From: SG8-39 sp041558415
Lineage (GTDB): Bacteria; Pseudomonadota; Gammaproteobacteria; Burkholderiales; SG8-39
Direction of reading: 5' to 3'
NCBI GenBank assembly: GCA_041558415.1
Contig: JBFFEY010000009.1
Span: 1-64,000, forward strand
Length of the DNA stretch: 64,000 nt
Shown here in pieces: positions 53,352 through 63,110 of the stretch. Under the pieces are notes generated by a model, which saw only the letters and a program-made list of their open reading frames with translations, made no database searches and was not told the DNA's origin. Numbering within the stretch: the stretch's first letter is position 1; every line of letters begins with the position of its first letter. A program made the translations under genes and the position numbers.

Positions 53352-54305
53352 CTACGCCGCGCTGCAGGCGCGGCGCAGGCGGTCGTTGACCGCGGCCCAC
53401 GCCGGCGTGTCGGGCGGCGACTCGACGAGGATCGCGTCGCATCCGGCGGCGTCGAGCTCGCGCAGCGTGGCGTAGAGCGCCTGCGCGTAAGCCTGCGGCT
53501 CACGCGGCAGGCGGCGCCAGGTTCGCGCGCGTGCGTCCGGGCGCGAGAAGGCGAGCACCGCGAGGCGGCCGCCGGCCTGCTCGATCGCCGAATCGAGCGC
53601 GTGCGGCGCAACCAGGCGCGCCGGCGTGCGCGGCGCGTAGTGCCGCTCGAGACCGCCGGAGTGACGTGGCGCCGGCCCCGCCACCGCCTTGTCCTGGACG
53701 GTTGCGCCGATCGCCTGCTCGAGCGCCGCGCGACCGATCGCGCCGGGCCGCAACACGACCGGCGGCTCGCCCGAGAGATCGACGATCGTCGATTCAATGC
53801 CGATTTCGCTCGCGCCGCCTTCCAGCACGCAGTCGACGTCGTCACCGAGATCGGCACGCACGTGCGCCGCGGTGGTCGGCGAGACGCGTCCGAAGCGGTT
53901 CGCCGACGGCGCCGCCACGCCGCCGCCGAACGCCTGCAGCAGCGCCTGCGCCAGCGGATGCCCGGGCACACGCAGCCCCACGCTGTCCTGCCCGCCGGTG
54001 ACGAAATCGGCCGCCTTCGCCGAGCGCTTCAGGATGAGCGTCAGCGGCCCGGGCCAGAATCGGGCGGCGAGCGTTCGCGCCGCCGCAGGAATGTCGCGCG
54101 CCCAGGCGAAGGCCTGCTCGGCGCTGGCGAAGTGCACGATCACCGGATGGTCCACGGGCCGGCGCTTGACGGCATACAGCCGCGCGATCGCCGCGGCGTT
54201 CGAGGCATCAGCGCCGAGGCCGTACACGGTCTCAGTGGGGAAAGCGACCAGCCCGCCGCGCCTGAGGATTTCGGCGGCGCGCCCGATCGCCGCCGCATCA
54301 GCCAT
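53352..54305 (-). CDS. tsaC: L-threonylcarbamoyladenylate synthase (Sua5 form of TsaC)
   Basis: The 317-residue protein makes threonylcarbamoyl-AMP from Thr, bicarbonate and ATP for the t6A37 tRNA modification. It has the YrdC domain (GGLVAFPTETVYGLGADA, KRRPVDHPVIVH, VGLRVPGHPLAQ, AAPSANRFGRVSPT) and a C-terminal Sua5 domain (HYAPRTPARLV onward). The longer Sua5 form is as expected for this length. It overlaps the purK stop by 8 bases. Its partner TsaD is at 7267. Confidence 0.94.
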   Translation of the reverse strand: MADAAAIGRAAEILRRGGLVAFPTETVYGLGADASNAAAIARLYAVKRRPVDHPVIVHFASAEQAFAWARDIPAAARTLAARFWPGPLTLILKRSAKAADFVTGGQDSVGLRVPGHPLAQALLQAFGGGVAAPSANRFGRVSPTTAAHVRADLGDDVDCVLEGGASEIGIESTIVDLSGEPPVVLRPGAIGRAALEQAIGATVQDKAVAGPAPRHSGGLERHYAPRTPARLVAPHALDSAIEQAGGRLAVLAFSRPDARARTWRRLPREPQAYAQALYATLRELDAAGCDAILVESPPDTPAWAAVNDRLRRACSAA

Positions 54306-55452
54306 CGCCGATGCCGAGGCGCGCGCGCAGCGCGAGCGCCGCCTCGAGGGCACGCTCGATCTGCGCGTCGAGCACCGTGATGTGCGCCATCTTGCGTCCC
54401 GGCCGAGCCGAACGCTTGCCGTAGAGGTGCAGCTTCGCCCGCGGCTCGGCAAGCACCTCCGCCCAAGGCGGTTCACCCGCCCGCCAGGCGTCGCCCAGGA
54501 CATTCACCATCACCGCGGGCGAGAGCAGACGAACGTCGCCGAGCGGCAGCCCGCACAGAGCGCGCAGCTGCTGCGCGTATTGGCTGGTGACGCAAGCCTC
54601 CATCGTGTAGTGGCCGCTGTTATGCGGCCGCGGCGCGATCTCGTTCACCAGCAGCCGGCCCTCGGCGATGAAGAACTCGACCGCGAGCACGCCGACGTAG
54701 CCGAGCACGGCGGCAAGCCGCGCCGCCATGGCCTGCGCCTCGCGCGCGAGCGTCGCATCGACGCGCGCCGGCGCAATGGAAACGTCGAGAATGCCGTGCC
54801 GATGCCGGTTCTCGGCAACGCTGAACGCCGCGGTGGCACCGTCGTCGCCGCGCGCCACGACGACCGAAACCTCGCAGTCGAGCCGCAGCATGCGCTCGAG
54901 CACGCAGGGCGCGCGATCGAAGGCCGCCCAGGCCCGGCGCGCCGCCTCGGGCGAGGCGACGCGCGCCTGGCCCTTGCCGTCGTAGCCGAAGCGCGCACGC
55001 TTGAGCACGCCTGGATAAAGATCGGCGCGCTCCAGGTCCGTTTCACGCGTCACGGCAGCGTAGGGCCCCACCGGGAAGCCAGCCTGATCGAGCGCCGCCT
55101 TCTCCCGGATGCGGTCCTGGGAGACTGCGACGCAGCTCGCGCTGGGCGCGACGCGACAGGCGCGCGCCAGGTAGGCCATGCTCTCGGCAGGAACGTTTTC
55201 GAATTCGGTGGTGATCGCCGCGCAGTCGGCGGCCAGCCGATCGAGCGCCGCGCGATCGTCATAGGCGGCGGCGATGTGCCGGTCGGCGAGGCCGCCGGCG
55301 GGGCTTTCAGGATCCGGGTCGAGCACCGTCACGCGATAGCCCATCTGGCGCGCGGCGATGACGAAAAATCGGCCGAGCTGGCCGCCGCCCAGCACGCCGA
55401 GCGTGGCCGACGGAAGGATCGGCAGCGTCGCGCGCGCGCCCTCAGGGGGCAT
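54298..55452 (-). CDS. purK: N5-carboxyaminoimidazole ribonucleotide synthase PurK
   Basis: The 384-residue ATP-grasp enzyme carboxylates AIR to N5-CAIR in purine synthesis. It shows LGVLGGGQLGRFFVIAARQM at the start, ATP-grasp segments (LKRARFGYDGKGQ, CVLERMLRLDCEVSV) and NEIAPRPHNSGHYTMEA, a PurK signature. It overlaps purE by 11 bases. Confidence 0.95.
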   Translation of the reverse strand: MPPEGARATLPILPSATLGVLGGGQLGRFFVIAARQMGYRVTVLDPDPESPAGGLADRHIAAAYDDRAALDRLAADCAAITTEFENVPAESMAYLARACRVAPSASCVAVSQDRIREKAALDQAGFPVGPYAAVTRETDLERADLYPGVLKRARFGYDGKGQARVASPEAARRAWAAFDRAPCVLERMLRLDCEVSVVVARGDDGATAAFSVAENRHRHGILDVSIAPARVDATLAREAQAMAARLAAVLGYVGVLAVEFFIAEGRLLVNEIAPRPHNSGHYTMEACVTSQYAQQLRALCGLPLGDVRLLSPAVMVNVLGDAWRAGEPPWAEVLAEPRAKLHLYGKRSARPGRKMAHITVLDAQIERALEAALALRARLGIGDG

Positions 55453-55984
55453 CGGCAAGCCGCATCTTTGCGACGAGGCGACGCAGCTTGCCGCGATAGC
55501 GCTCGAGCCGCGCGGACAAGCGCCGGTCGCCCGCCGCGAGCAACGCCACGGCGAACAGTCCGGCATTCGCCGCGCCGCTCTGGCCGATGGCGAAGGTCGC
55601 AACTGGCACGCCCTTCGGCATCTGCACGATCGACAGCAGCGAATCCTGTCCCGCGAGATGCTTGCTCGGCACCGGCACGCCGAGCACGGGCACCGTGGTC
55701 TTCGAGGCGAGCATGCCGGGCAGGTGCGCGGCGCCACCGGCGCCGGCGATGATCGCGCGCAAGCCCCGCGCACGCGCGCGCTTCGCGTAACCGAACATCG
55801 CGTCGGGCGTACGGTGCGCGGACACCACCTTCGCCTCGTACGGCACGCCGAACTCGGCGAGCACGCTACAGGCCTCGCGCATCACCTCCCAGTCCGATTT
55901 GGAACCCATCACCACGCCGACCAGCGGCTTTGCCACCGCCCTGCGGGCTACGGATTTCTTCTGCTTCGATCGTGCGGCACTCAT
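55442..55984 (-). CDS. purE: N5-CAIR mutase PurE
   Basis: The 180-residue protein converts N5-CAIR to CAIR. It has the VMGSKSDWEVM phosphate-binding start, VVSAHRTPDAM, AGAGGAAHLPGM and VPVPSKHLAGQDSLLSIVQM motifs. A basic N-terminal tail of about 20 residues precedes the core. Its start overlaps the purC stop (ATGA). purC-purE-purK is a common order in Betaproteobacteria. Confidence 0.95.
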   Translation of the reverse strand: MSAARSKQKKSVARRAVAKPLVGVVMGSKSDWEVMREACSVLAEFGVPYEAKVVSAHRTPDAMFGYAKRARARGLRAIIAGAGGAAHLPGMLASKTTVPVLGVPVPSKHLAGQDSLLSIVQMPKGVPVATFAIGQSGAANAGLFAVALLAAGDRRLSARLERYRGKLRRLVAKMRLADAP

Positions 55985-56874
55985 GACAGTCGCTCTCCTG
56001 CCAGCCGGAACAGAGCTTCGCGATATTTTTCCGCGGTGCGCGCGATGACCTCGGGCGGCAGTCGCGGCGCGGGCGGGGTCTTGTCCCAATCCAGTGTCTC
56101 GAGATAGTCGCGCACGTACTGCTTGTCGTACGACGGCGGCGAGATGCCCTCGCGGTAAGCGTCCGCCGGCCAGAAGCGCGACGAGTCCGCGGTGAGCGCC
56201 TCGTCGATCAGCACGATCGCGCCCCGCTCATCGAGGCCGAATTCGAACTTGGTGTCGGCGATGATGATGCCGCGCGTCGCCGCATAGTCCGCCGCCTCGC
56301 GGTAGAGGCGGATGCTGACGTCGCGCAGCTGCGCGGCGAGGTCCTTGCCGATCAGGTTCTCGGCCTGCGCGAAGGAGATGTTCTCGTCATGACCTTCCTG
56401 CGCCTTGGTCGCCGGCGTGAAGATCGGCGCCGGCAGCTTCGCCGCCTGCTGCAGGCCCGCCGGCAGCGTGATGCCGCATACCGCACCGCTATTCTGGTAA
56501 TCCTTCCAGCCCGAGCCGGCGAGGTAACCGCGCACCACGGCCTCGATTGGCAGCGGCTTGAGCCGACGCACCACCACCGCGCGGCCGCGTACCTGCGCCT
56601 TCTCCGCGGCGCCCCGCACCACCGACTCGGGATCGACCCCGGTAAGGTGATTCGCCACCACGTGTGCGAGCCGCGCGAACCAGAAGCTCGACATTCGCGT
56701 CAGCACGCGACCCTTGTCGGGAATCGGATCGGACAGCACGACATCGAAGGCCGACAGCCGATCGCTCGCCACGATCAGCATCCGATCGGCGCCGACCGCG
56801 TAAAGATCACGCACCTTTCCGCGACCGATGCGCGGCAGGCTCTCCAGCGTCGAGTCGAACAGCGCGCCGCTCAC
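55981..56874 (-). CDS. purC: SAICAR synthetase PurC
   Basis: The 297-residue enzyme joins CAIR and Asp with ATP. GTG start at 56874. Motifs include GRGKVRDLYAV, IVASDRLSAFDVVL, EAVVRGYLAGSGWKDY, DTKFEFGLD and LIDEALTADSSRFWP. It is the first gene of the pur group and lies 83 bases downstream of the aldolase gene on the same strand. Confidence 0.95.
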   Translation of the reverse strand: MSGALFDSTLESLPRIGRGKVRDLYAVGADRMLIVASDRLSAFDVVLSDPIPDKGRVLTRMSSFWFARLAHVVANHLTGVDPESVVRGAAEKAQVRGRAVVVRRLKPLPIEAVVRGYLAGSGWKDYQNSGAVCGITLPAGLQQAAKLPAPIFTPATKAQEGHDENISFAQAENLIGKDLAAQLRDVSIRLYREAADYAATRGIIIADTKFEFGLDERGAIVLIDEALTADSSRFWPADAYREGISPPSYDKQYVRDYLETLDWDKTPPAPRLPPEVIARTAEKYREALFRLAGERLS

Positions 56875-56957
56875 CGCGCCACGCCGTACCGAGCGCAGGC
56901 CTGCCGCTCCACGCGGCCGCCCCAGAAAGAGCGCGAGGCCGGGCCCGCCGCCCGCAT

Positions 56958-57980
56958 TCAGGCCGCCCGCTTCTCCAGCTCGGGCTTCCACTTGCCCTGC
57001 GCGGCGAGCCCGTTCATGTGCGCGCGGTGATAGAACGCGCGCTGCGCGGCGTCCTTGTTCCCCGCCTGCCCTTGCCAGGTCTTCAGCGCCGGGTTCTGCA
57101 ACGCGCGCGAATAGGAGAAGGTGAGCGGCCAGGGCAGCCCCGGCGTCGCGGCCATCGCGTTCAGGTGCGCGGTCGCGTCAAGGTCGGACTGGCCGCCCGA
57201 GAGGAACACCACGCCGGGCTGCGCCGCAGGCACGGTGCGCTTGAGCACCCGCACCGTGCGCTCCGCGACCTCCTGCACGCCGGCCTGGCGCGGGCAGTCC
57301 TTGCCCGAGACGACCATGCTCGCCTTGAGGATCGTGTACTCGGGGGCAACGTTGTAGGCCGCGAGCGCGGCGTAGGTCGCGCGCAGCGTGGCCTCGGTCA
57401 CCTCCTCGCAGCGCGCCACCGTGTGATTGCCGTCGAGCAGCACCTCGGGCTCGATGATCGGCACGATCGAGGCCGCCTGACAGGCCGCCGCGTAGCGCGC
57501 CAGCGCATGCGCGTTGGCGTACAGGCAGCTGTGCGAAGGAATGCCCTCGCCGATAGTGATCACCGCGCGCCACTTGGCGAAGCGCGCGCCGAGCTTGAAG
57601 TACTCCTCGAGACGCTTCGACAGGCCGTCGAGCCCCTCGGTCACCTTCTCGCCGGCGGCGAGCGGGATGTCGACCGTGCCCTTGTCCACCTTGATGCCGG
57701 GGATGACGCCCTTGGCGGCGAGGAAATCCGCGAACGGCGTACCGTCGTCGGCCTTCTGGCGGATCGTCTCGTCGAACAGGATGACGCCGGAGAGGAACTT
57801 CTCGACGCCCGGGGTGGCGAACAGCAGGCCGCGGTAGCTGCGGCGATTCTCCTCGGTGCAGGCGACGCCGACCGACTGGAAGCGCTTCTCGCAGGTGCCG
57901 GCGGACTCGTCGGCGGCCAGGATGCCCCGGCCCCTGGCGACCATGGCGGCCGCCGTCTTCGCAAGCAATGCCTTGTCCAT
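56958..57980 (-). CDS. Class I fructose-bisphosphate aldolase
   Basis: The 340-residue enzyme of glycolysis/gluconeogenesis belongs to the eukaryote-like class I family: ILAADESAGTCEKRF near the start, WRAVITIGEGIPS, PIIEPEVLLDG, the Schiff-base Lys in YTILKASMVVSG (near residue 217) and VVFLSGGQSDLDATAHLNAM. Many Betaproteobacteria have the class II enzyme at this spot near purC; here it is class I, which needs no metal. Expression is probably from the 318-base divergent gap. Confidence 0.93.
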   Translation of the reverse strand: MDKALLAKTAAAMVARGRGILAADESAGTCEKRFQSVGVACTEENRRSYRGLLFATPGVEKFLSGVILFDETIRQKADDGTPFADFLAAKGVIPGIKVDKGTVDIPLAAGEKVTEGLDGLSKRLEEYFKLGARFAKWRAVITIGEGIPSHSCLYANAHALARYAAACQAASIVPIIEPEVLLDGNHTVARCEEVTEATLRATYAALAAYNVAPEYTILKASMVVSGKDCPRQAGVQEVAERTVRVLKRTVPAAQPGVVFLSGGQSDLDATAHLNAMAATPGLPWPLTFSYSRALQNPALKTWQGQAGNKDAAQRAFYHRAHMNGLAAQGKWKPELEKRAA

Positions 57981-58298
57981 AGGGTCCTCGGTGTTTGCGG
58001 TAACGGATGCGGCGAAGCGGTTCGCCCGCGATTCGCCTCGCTTCGAAAGAGGCAGCGCTCGAATTTTACGCGCTGCGCCGCGGGCCCGGAACTCGCCGGC
58101 GCCGGCGCCGGTCAACAGGCAGGCGTACTTGTGGGACAATCGCGCCCGCCGTGCGCCCCCGGTACTCGTCACCACGACCGGTCGGGCGAATCCCGATGCT
58201 TGCGACGCCGACGGTCGGCGCGTGGGCTGAATTTTGCGGGGCCGATCGCCACCTGGGGCGACGCTTCGGCGCCGGCCGCGCGTGATGGTTGTAATGTC
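57981..58298. other. Divergent promoter region between aldolase and the ABC transporter operon
   Basis: No convincing gene lies in these 318 bases. It contains GC-rich short inverted repeats (for example GCGAAGCG near 58012 and CGCTTCG near 58038) and must hold the promoters of both flanking genes. I could not place a -35/-10 pair with confidence. Confidence 0.6.
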
Positions 58299-59249
58299 AT
58301 GATACGAATCGAAAATCTCGTGAAGACCTTCGGTGCAAAACGCGCCGTCGACGGCGTGTCTTTCGCCGTCGAACGCGGCGAGGTGCTCGGCTTTCTCGGC
58401 CCGAACGGCGCCGGCAAGTCGACCACCATGCGCATGGTCACCGGCTTCATTCCGCCGACCGAAGGCAGCGTACGGGTGGGCGGTCACGACGTCGTCGAAG
58501 CGCCGCTCGCAGCGAAGCGGCTGATCGGCTACCTGCCGGAAGCGGCGCCTTCCTACCCCGACATGACGGTGGAGGGTTTCCTGTCGTTCGCCGCAGACAT
58601 GCGCGGCCTCGCCGGCGACGCAAAAAAGCGCGCCATCGGCAAGGTGGTCGAGCGCTGCTTCCTCGCATCGGTCGTTCATCAGTCGATCGATACCCTGTCG
58701 AAGGGCTACCGCCACCGCACCTGTCTCGCGCAGGCGCTGATCCACGATCCCGAAGTGCTCATCCTTGACGAGCCCACCGACGGCCTCGACCCCAACCAGA
58801 AGCACGAAGTACGCAACCTGATCCGCGAGCTCGGCGCAGCGAAGGCGATCGTGTTCTCGACGCACATCCTCGAGGAAGTGGATGCCGCCTGTACGCGCGC
58901 CATCATCATCGATCGCGGCAAGATCGTCGCCAATGGCACGCCTGCCGAGCTGCGCGCACTGTCGGCATTCGCCGGCGCCGTCACGCTGCACGCGAGCGGC
59001 ACGCAGCCCGAGGCGATGGCCGCCAAGCTCGCCGCGCTGGAGGGCGTCGCGCGCGTCGAGGCGGTGGACGGCATGCTGCGCGCCTACCCGCAGGAAAAGT
59101 CCGCCGGCGGCGCACTGGTGCGCGCGGTCGTCGAGCTCGCCGAGCGCGAAGGCTGGCGACTCGACCAGCTGCGTACCGAGGAAGGCCAGCTCGACGAGGT
59201 CTTCCGGCGCATCACGCTGCCGGACACGGTCAAGGAGCACCGCCCATGA
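58299..59249 (+). CDS. ABC transporter ATP-binding protein (GldA/CcmA-type)
   Basis: The 316-residue protein has Walker A (GPNGAGKSTTM, near 37), Q-loop region, signature-like LSKGYRHRTCLAQAL (near 138) and Walker B (VLILDEPTDGLDP), then a C-terminal extension of about 90 residues. It belongs to the group that pairs with GldF/GldG-type permeases. Its stop overlaps the permease start (ATGA). Confidence 0.93.
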   Translation: MIRIENLVKTFGAKRAVDGVSFAVERGEVLGFLGPNGAGKSTTMRMVTGFIPPTEGSVRVGGHDVVEAPLAAKRLIGYLPEAAPSYPDMTVEGFLSFAADMRGLAGDAKKRAIGKVVERCFLASVVHQSIDTLSKGYRHRTCLAQALIHDPEVLILDEPTDGLDPNQKHEVRNLIRELGAAKAIVFSTHILEEVDAACTRAIIIDRGKIVANGTPAELRALSAFAGAVTLHASGTQPEAMAAKLAALEGVARVEAVDGMLRAYPQEKSAGGALVRAVVELAEREGWRLDQLRTEEGQLDEVFRRITLPDTVKEHRP

Positions 59250-59989
59250 GCGCCTGGCCGTTGATCTCGACCATCGCCCGGCGCGAGCTGGCGAGCTACT
59301 TCGCCTCGCCGGTGGCCTACGTCTTTCTCGTCATCTTCCTGCTGCTGACCGGCTTCTTCACGTTCACCGCCGGCGCATTCTTCGAGCGCGGCGAGGCAAG
59401 CCTGGCCTCGTTCTTCATGTGGCATCCCTGGCTGTACCTGGTGCTGGTGCCGGCCGTCGGCATGCGCCTGTGGTCCGAGGAGCGGCGCGCAGGCACGCTG
59501 GAGCTGCTGTTCACGCTACCGATCGCGCCGTGGCAGGCGATCCTCGGCAAGTTCCTCGCCTCCTGGCTGTTTCTCGCCATCGCGCTCGGCCTCACGTTCC
59601 CGGTCGTCCTCACGGTGAACGTACTCGGCGAGCCCGACAACGGCCAGATCTTCGCCGGCTACTTCGGCAGCCTGCTGATGGCGGGCGCCTACCTGGCGGT
59701 CACCTGCATGACCTCGGCGATGACACGCAATCAGGTGGTGGCGTTCATCGTTTCGGTGGTGATCCTGCTGTTCCTCATTCTCGCCGGATTCACGCCGGTG
59801 ACCGACCTGCTGGTGCGCTGGGCGAGCCCGGCTTTCGTCGACACGGTCGCGGCCTTTTCCGTGATGACGCACTTCGACGCCTTTCAGCGCGGCCTCATCG
59901 ACTCGCGCGACCTGCTGTTTTTCCTTTCGGTCATCGGCTTCGCGCTGTTCGCGACCAGCGTGATCCTGCGCAACCACCGGGCGGGCTGA
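59246..59989 (+). CDS. ABC transporter permease (GldF-like)
   Basis: The 247-residue protein has six transmembrane helices and starts with the ABC-2 family segment ARRELASYFASPVAYVFLVI. WSEERRAGTLELLFTLPI is the cytoplasmic coupling motif. With the ATPase and the GldG-like protein it forms a membrane complex whose cargo is unknown outside gliding bacteria. Confidence 0.92.
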   Translation: MSAWPLISTIARRELASYFASPVAYVFLVIFLLLTGFFTFTAGAFFERGEASLASFFMWHPWLYLVLVPAVGMRLWSEERRAGTLELLFTLPIAPWQAILGKFLASWLFLAIALGLTFPVVLTVNVLGEPDNGQIFAGYFGSLLMAGAYLAVTCMTSAMTRNQVVAFIVSVVILLFLILAGFTPVTDLLVRWASPAFVDTVAAFSVMTHFDAFQRGLIDSRDLLFFLSVIGFALFATSVILRNHRAG

Positions 59990-59993
59990 CGCC

Positions 59994-61871
59994 ATGACGA
60001 ACCGCAACACTGTACTGTTTTCCGCCGTCGGCCTGATCGTCCTGCTGCTGGCGCTGATCGCGTTCAACTACCTCGCCTCGACGGTGGCGCTGCGCGCCGA
60101 CCTCACCGCAGGCAAGCTCTACACGCTTTCCGAGGGCACACGCCGCATCCTCGGGCGCCTCGACACGCCGGTGAAGCTGAGGCTCTACGTTTCGCAGGGC
60201 GAGGCGATGCCGGTGCCGATGCGCAGCTTTTCCAAGCGCGTCGAGGACATGGTCGACGAGTTCCGCAGCGCGGCCGAGGGCAAGCTGATCGTCGAGCGCT
60301 ACAACCCGAAACCGGATTCCGACGAGGAAGACGCCGCGCAGCTCGACGGCGTCGAGCCGCAGCAGCTCGCCAGCGGCGACGTCTTCTACCTCGGCATTGC
60401 CGTGACGCAGATCGATCGCAAGCAGGCGATCCCGAGCGTCAGCCCGCGCCGCGAGCGGCTGCTCGAATACGATCTGGCGCGCGCCATCGCGCGCGTCGGC
60501 AGCGCCTCGCGGCCGAAAGTCGGTGTCATGGCCGGGCCGCCGGTGCTTGGCGCGAGCTTCAACCCGATGACGCGCCAGCCTGCGGAGCCCTGGGTGCTGG
60601 CCGCCGAACTCAAGCGCGACTTCGACGTCGCGCAGATCCCGCTCGGCGTCGCCGAGATCCCGAAGGACATCGACGTATTGCTGCTGATTCACCCGCGCAA
60701 CATCCAGCCCCAGGCCGAGTACGCCCTCGACCAGTTCATCCTGCGCGGCGGTAAGCTGATCGCCTTCGTCGACCCCTATGCCTATTTCGATGCGCAGCCC
60801 GGCATCCCCGGCATGCCGCCGATCGGCACCAGCTCGAGCCTGCCGACGCTGTTCAAGGCCTGGGGTGTCACGCTGCCGGACAACAAGCTGGTCGCCGACA
60901 TGGAATACCGCTCCGGTGCGGGCCAGCGCGAGACGCCGACCGTGCTGACCCTCAACCGCACCGCGTTCAACCGCGACGACGTCGTCACCAGCCAGATCGA
61001 ATCGGTGCTCTATCCCTGGGGCGGCGCCTTCGAGGTCAAGCCAGCGGAGGGCCTCAAGGTCCAGCCCCTGATCCGGAGCTCGGGCAATTCAATGCTGGTC
61101 GACAGCGCCAAAGCGACGACGTCCGGCGACGAGGCCTTCAAGGGCTTCCTGCCCGACGGCCAGGCAAAGCTGCTCGCCCTCCGCTTGAGCGGCGTGTTCA
61201 AGAGCGCCTTTGCCGACGGCCCGCCGCCGGCACCGGAGGCCAAGGACAAGAAGCCGGCGCCGGCCGTCGTGGGGCCGCACCGCGCGAAAGCCGACAAGGA
61301 GAACGCGGTGCTGCTCGTGGCCGACATGGACCTGCTCGCCGACCCGGCCGCGGTGGACGTACAGGAGCTCTTTGGCCAGAAGATCATCGTGCCGTCGAAC
61401 GGCAATCTCGCCCTCGCGCTCGGCATGGTCGAGCAGTTCGCCTCGGGCGACGAGCTGATCTCGCTGCGCAGCCGTGCCGCGGCGTTCCGCCCGCTCACCG
61501 TGGTGCGCGCGCTGGAGGCGGAAGCCGCCAAGCAGTACTTCGGCAAGATCAGCGCGCTCGAGCAGGATCTGCAGAAGACCAGCGAGAAGCTGCAGGCACT
61601 GCAGGGCGCGAAGGGCTCCGGCTCCGGCCAGATCCTCACCGCGGAGCAGCAGACGGAACTGGAGCGCTTCCGCAAGAGCGTCGCGCAGACGCGCAAGGAG
61701 CTGAAGGCGGTGCGCAAGAACCTGCGCAAGGACTCCGAGGCGCTCGCCTTCTGGACCAAGGTGTTGAACATCGCCGTGCCGCCGCTCGCGCTCGCCTGCA
61801 TCGGGCTCGGCGTCGCACTGCTGCGCCGGCGCCGCGCGCAGCGCAGCCTCGCCGCCGGAGGCGCGCAATGA
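59994..61871 (+). CDS. GldG-like ABC-associated protein
   Basis: The 625-residue protein has an N-terminal membrane helix (VLFSAVGLIVLLLALIAFNY), a large extracytoplasmic part with an ABC_transp_aux domain (LTAGKLYTLSEGTRRIL, RDFDVAQIPLG-type segments), a coiled coil (about 515-575), and a C-terminal helix with a basic tail (LRRRRAQRSLA). It is the usual third component of GldF-type transporters. It overlaps the next gene by ATGA. Confidence 0.9.
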   Translation: MTNRNTVLFSAVGLIVLLLALIAFNYLASTVALRADLTAGKLYTLSEGTRRILGRLDTPVKLRLYVSQGEAMPVPMRSFSKRVEDMVDEFRSAAEGKLIVERYNPKPDSDEEDAAQLDGVEPQQLASGDVFYLGIAVTQIDRKQAIPSVSPRRERLLEYDLARAIARVGSASRPKVGVMAGPPVLGASFNPMTRQPAEPWVLAAELKRDFDVAQIPLGVAEIPKDIDVLLLIHPRNIQPQAEYALDQFILRGGKLIAFVDPYAYFDAQPGIPGMPPIGTSSSLPTLFKAWGVTLPDNKLVADMEYRSGAGQRETPTVLTLNRTAFNRDDVVTSQIESVLYPWGGAFEVKPAEGLKVQPLIRSSGNSMLVDSAKATTSGDEAFKGFLPDGQAKLLALRLSGVFKSAFADGPPPAPEAKDKKPAPAVVGPHRAKADKENAVLLVADMDLLADPAAVDVQELFGQKIIVPSNGNLALALGMVEQFASGDELISLRSRAAAFRPLTVVRALEAEAAKQYFGKISALEQDLQKTSEKLQALQGAKGSGSGQILTAEQQTELERFRKSVAQTRKELKAVRKNLRKDSEALAFWTKVLNIAVPPLALACIGLGVALLRRRRAQRSLAAGGAQ

Positions 61872-62995
61872 GCGGCCGCGGGCTCGCGATCCTGATCGTT
61901 TTGCTGCTGCTGCTGGGCGGTGGCGCGCTGCTGATGGTCCAGCAGCAGCGCGGCCAGGAAGCCGCGAACGTCGCGGCGCTCGGCCAGCCGGTGCTGAAGG
62001 ATCTCAAGGCCGCCGAGGTCGCCGCGATCCGCATCGAGGCGCCCGAGGCAAGCCTGTCGATTTCGCGCAGCGGCGATCGCTGGACGATCGCGGAGCGCAA
62101 GAATTTTCCCGCCGACCTCGAAAAAGTGCGCAGTTTCGTGCTGAAGGCGATCGAGCTGAAGGTCGGGCAGAGCGAGCCGATCGGTGCCGCCGACCGCAGG
62201 CGCCTGGCGCTACAGGAGAGCGGCGAAGGCGCGGGCACGCAGCTGACCTTTGCGTCGGCCGACGGCAAGCCGCTCGCGCGCCTGATCGTCGGCAAGAAGT
62301 ACTTCAAGCAGCAGCCGGACGATGCCGAGCAGGCGCCGGCCGACGGCCGCTTCGTGCTGCGTCCCGAGGACCCGAAGACGGTAATCATCGTTTCCGACCC
62401 GCTCGAGCCGGCGTCGCCGCAAAGCGCGCGCTGGGTGGAGCGCAGCGGCCTTGCCGCAGAGGGCGTCAAGACACTGCAGGCGCAGCTCGCCGACGGCGAG
62501 CGCTGGAAGATTCAGCGCACCGACGAGGACGCCGAATGGTCGCTCGACGGCGAGATCCCCGCCGGCCAGCAGCTCGCGGTAACCAAGGCGAACGCCGCGT
62601 CGTACTCGATGAGCCTGCTGGAAATCGCCGACGTCGCGCCGCCGGACATCACGCCGGCCGAGACCGGGCTCGACAAGCCGAGCATCGTCACCGCATCGAC
62701 CTTCGACGGCCTGACCTACGCGCTGAAGATCGGCAAGGAGGTCGATGGCAAGCGCTACCTCGCGATCACGATCGAAGGCGAGCCGGCGAAGACGCGCTCG
62801 CCGAAGACCGGCGAAAGCGAGGCCGACAAGGCGAAGCACGACAAGGCATTCACCGAGCGGCTGGCCAAGCTCGAGCAACGCCTGGCGCGCGAAAAAGCAC
62901 TCGCCGCGCAGGTGCTGCTGATCGACAAGATCAAGCTCGAGGACGTGCTGCAGAAGCGCGCGATCTTCCTCGAGAAGAAGGAAGACAAAAAGTAA
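61868..62995 (+). CDS. DUF4340 protein of the GldFG-type operon
   Basis: The 375-residue protein has one N-terminal membrane anchor (GLAILIVLLLLLGGGALLMV) and a repeated beta-rich region (AAIRIEAPEASLSISRSGDR, WTIAERKNFPADLEKVRSFV), ending in a charged coiled coil. DUF4340 proteins nearly always sit at the end of this type of operon; the role is unknown. Confidence 0.9.
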   Translation: MSGRGLAILIVLLLLLGGGALLMVQQQRGQEAANVAALGQPVLKDLKAAEVAAIRIEAPEASLSISRSGDRWTIAERKNFPADLEKVRSFVLKAIELKVGQSEPIGAADRRRLALQESGEGAGTQLTFASADGKPLARLIVGKKYFKQQPDDAEQAPADGRFVLRPEDPKTVIIVSDPLEPASPQSARWVERSGLAAEGVKTLQAQLADGERWKIQRTDEDAEWSLDGEIPAGQQLAVTKANAASYSMSLLEIADVAPPDITPAETGLDKPSIVTASTFDGLTYALKIGKEVDGKRYLAITIEGEPAKTRSPKTGESEADKAKHDKAFTERLAKLEQRLAREKALAAQVLLIDKIKLEDVLQKRAIFLEKKEDKK

Positions 62996-63005
62996 GCGTG
63001 ACAAA

Positions 63006-63033
63006 GTCAACACCCGGCTCTCCCGGGGTTGAC
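63006..63033 (+). terminator. Hairpin after the ABC operon
   Basis: GTCAAC/GTTGAC and CCCGG/CCGGG form an 11-bp stem with one bulged A and a 5-base loop, eleven bases after the DUF4340 stop. No T run follows, so intrinsic termination is not certain. Its right end overlaps the palindrome at 63029-63042. Confidence 0.55.
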
Positions 63034-63042
63034 GTACGTCAA
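63029..63042 (+). promoter_or_regulatory. Perfect 14-bp palindrome of FNR/Anr/Dnr type
   Basis: TTGACGTACGTCAA is a perfect palindrome of the form TTGAC-N4-GTCAA, one base per half from the FNR/Anr consensus TTGAT-N4-ATCAA and within the range of Dnr/NnrR sites. It is 68 bases upstream of the radical SAM gene start. An FNR/CRP-family regulator could control that gene by oxygen or nitric oxide. Confidence 0.6.
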
Positions 63043-63110
63043 AAGCGATCATGAATTAACACGGCGTTCGGCGATGGACGTCGCACAATGGCGGCCATCG
63101 GAGGTTCCGC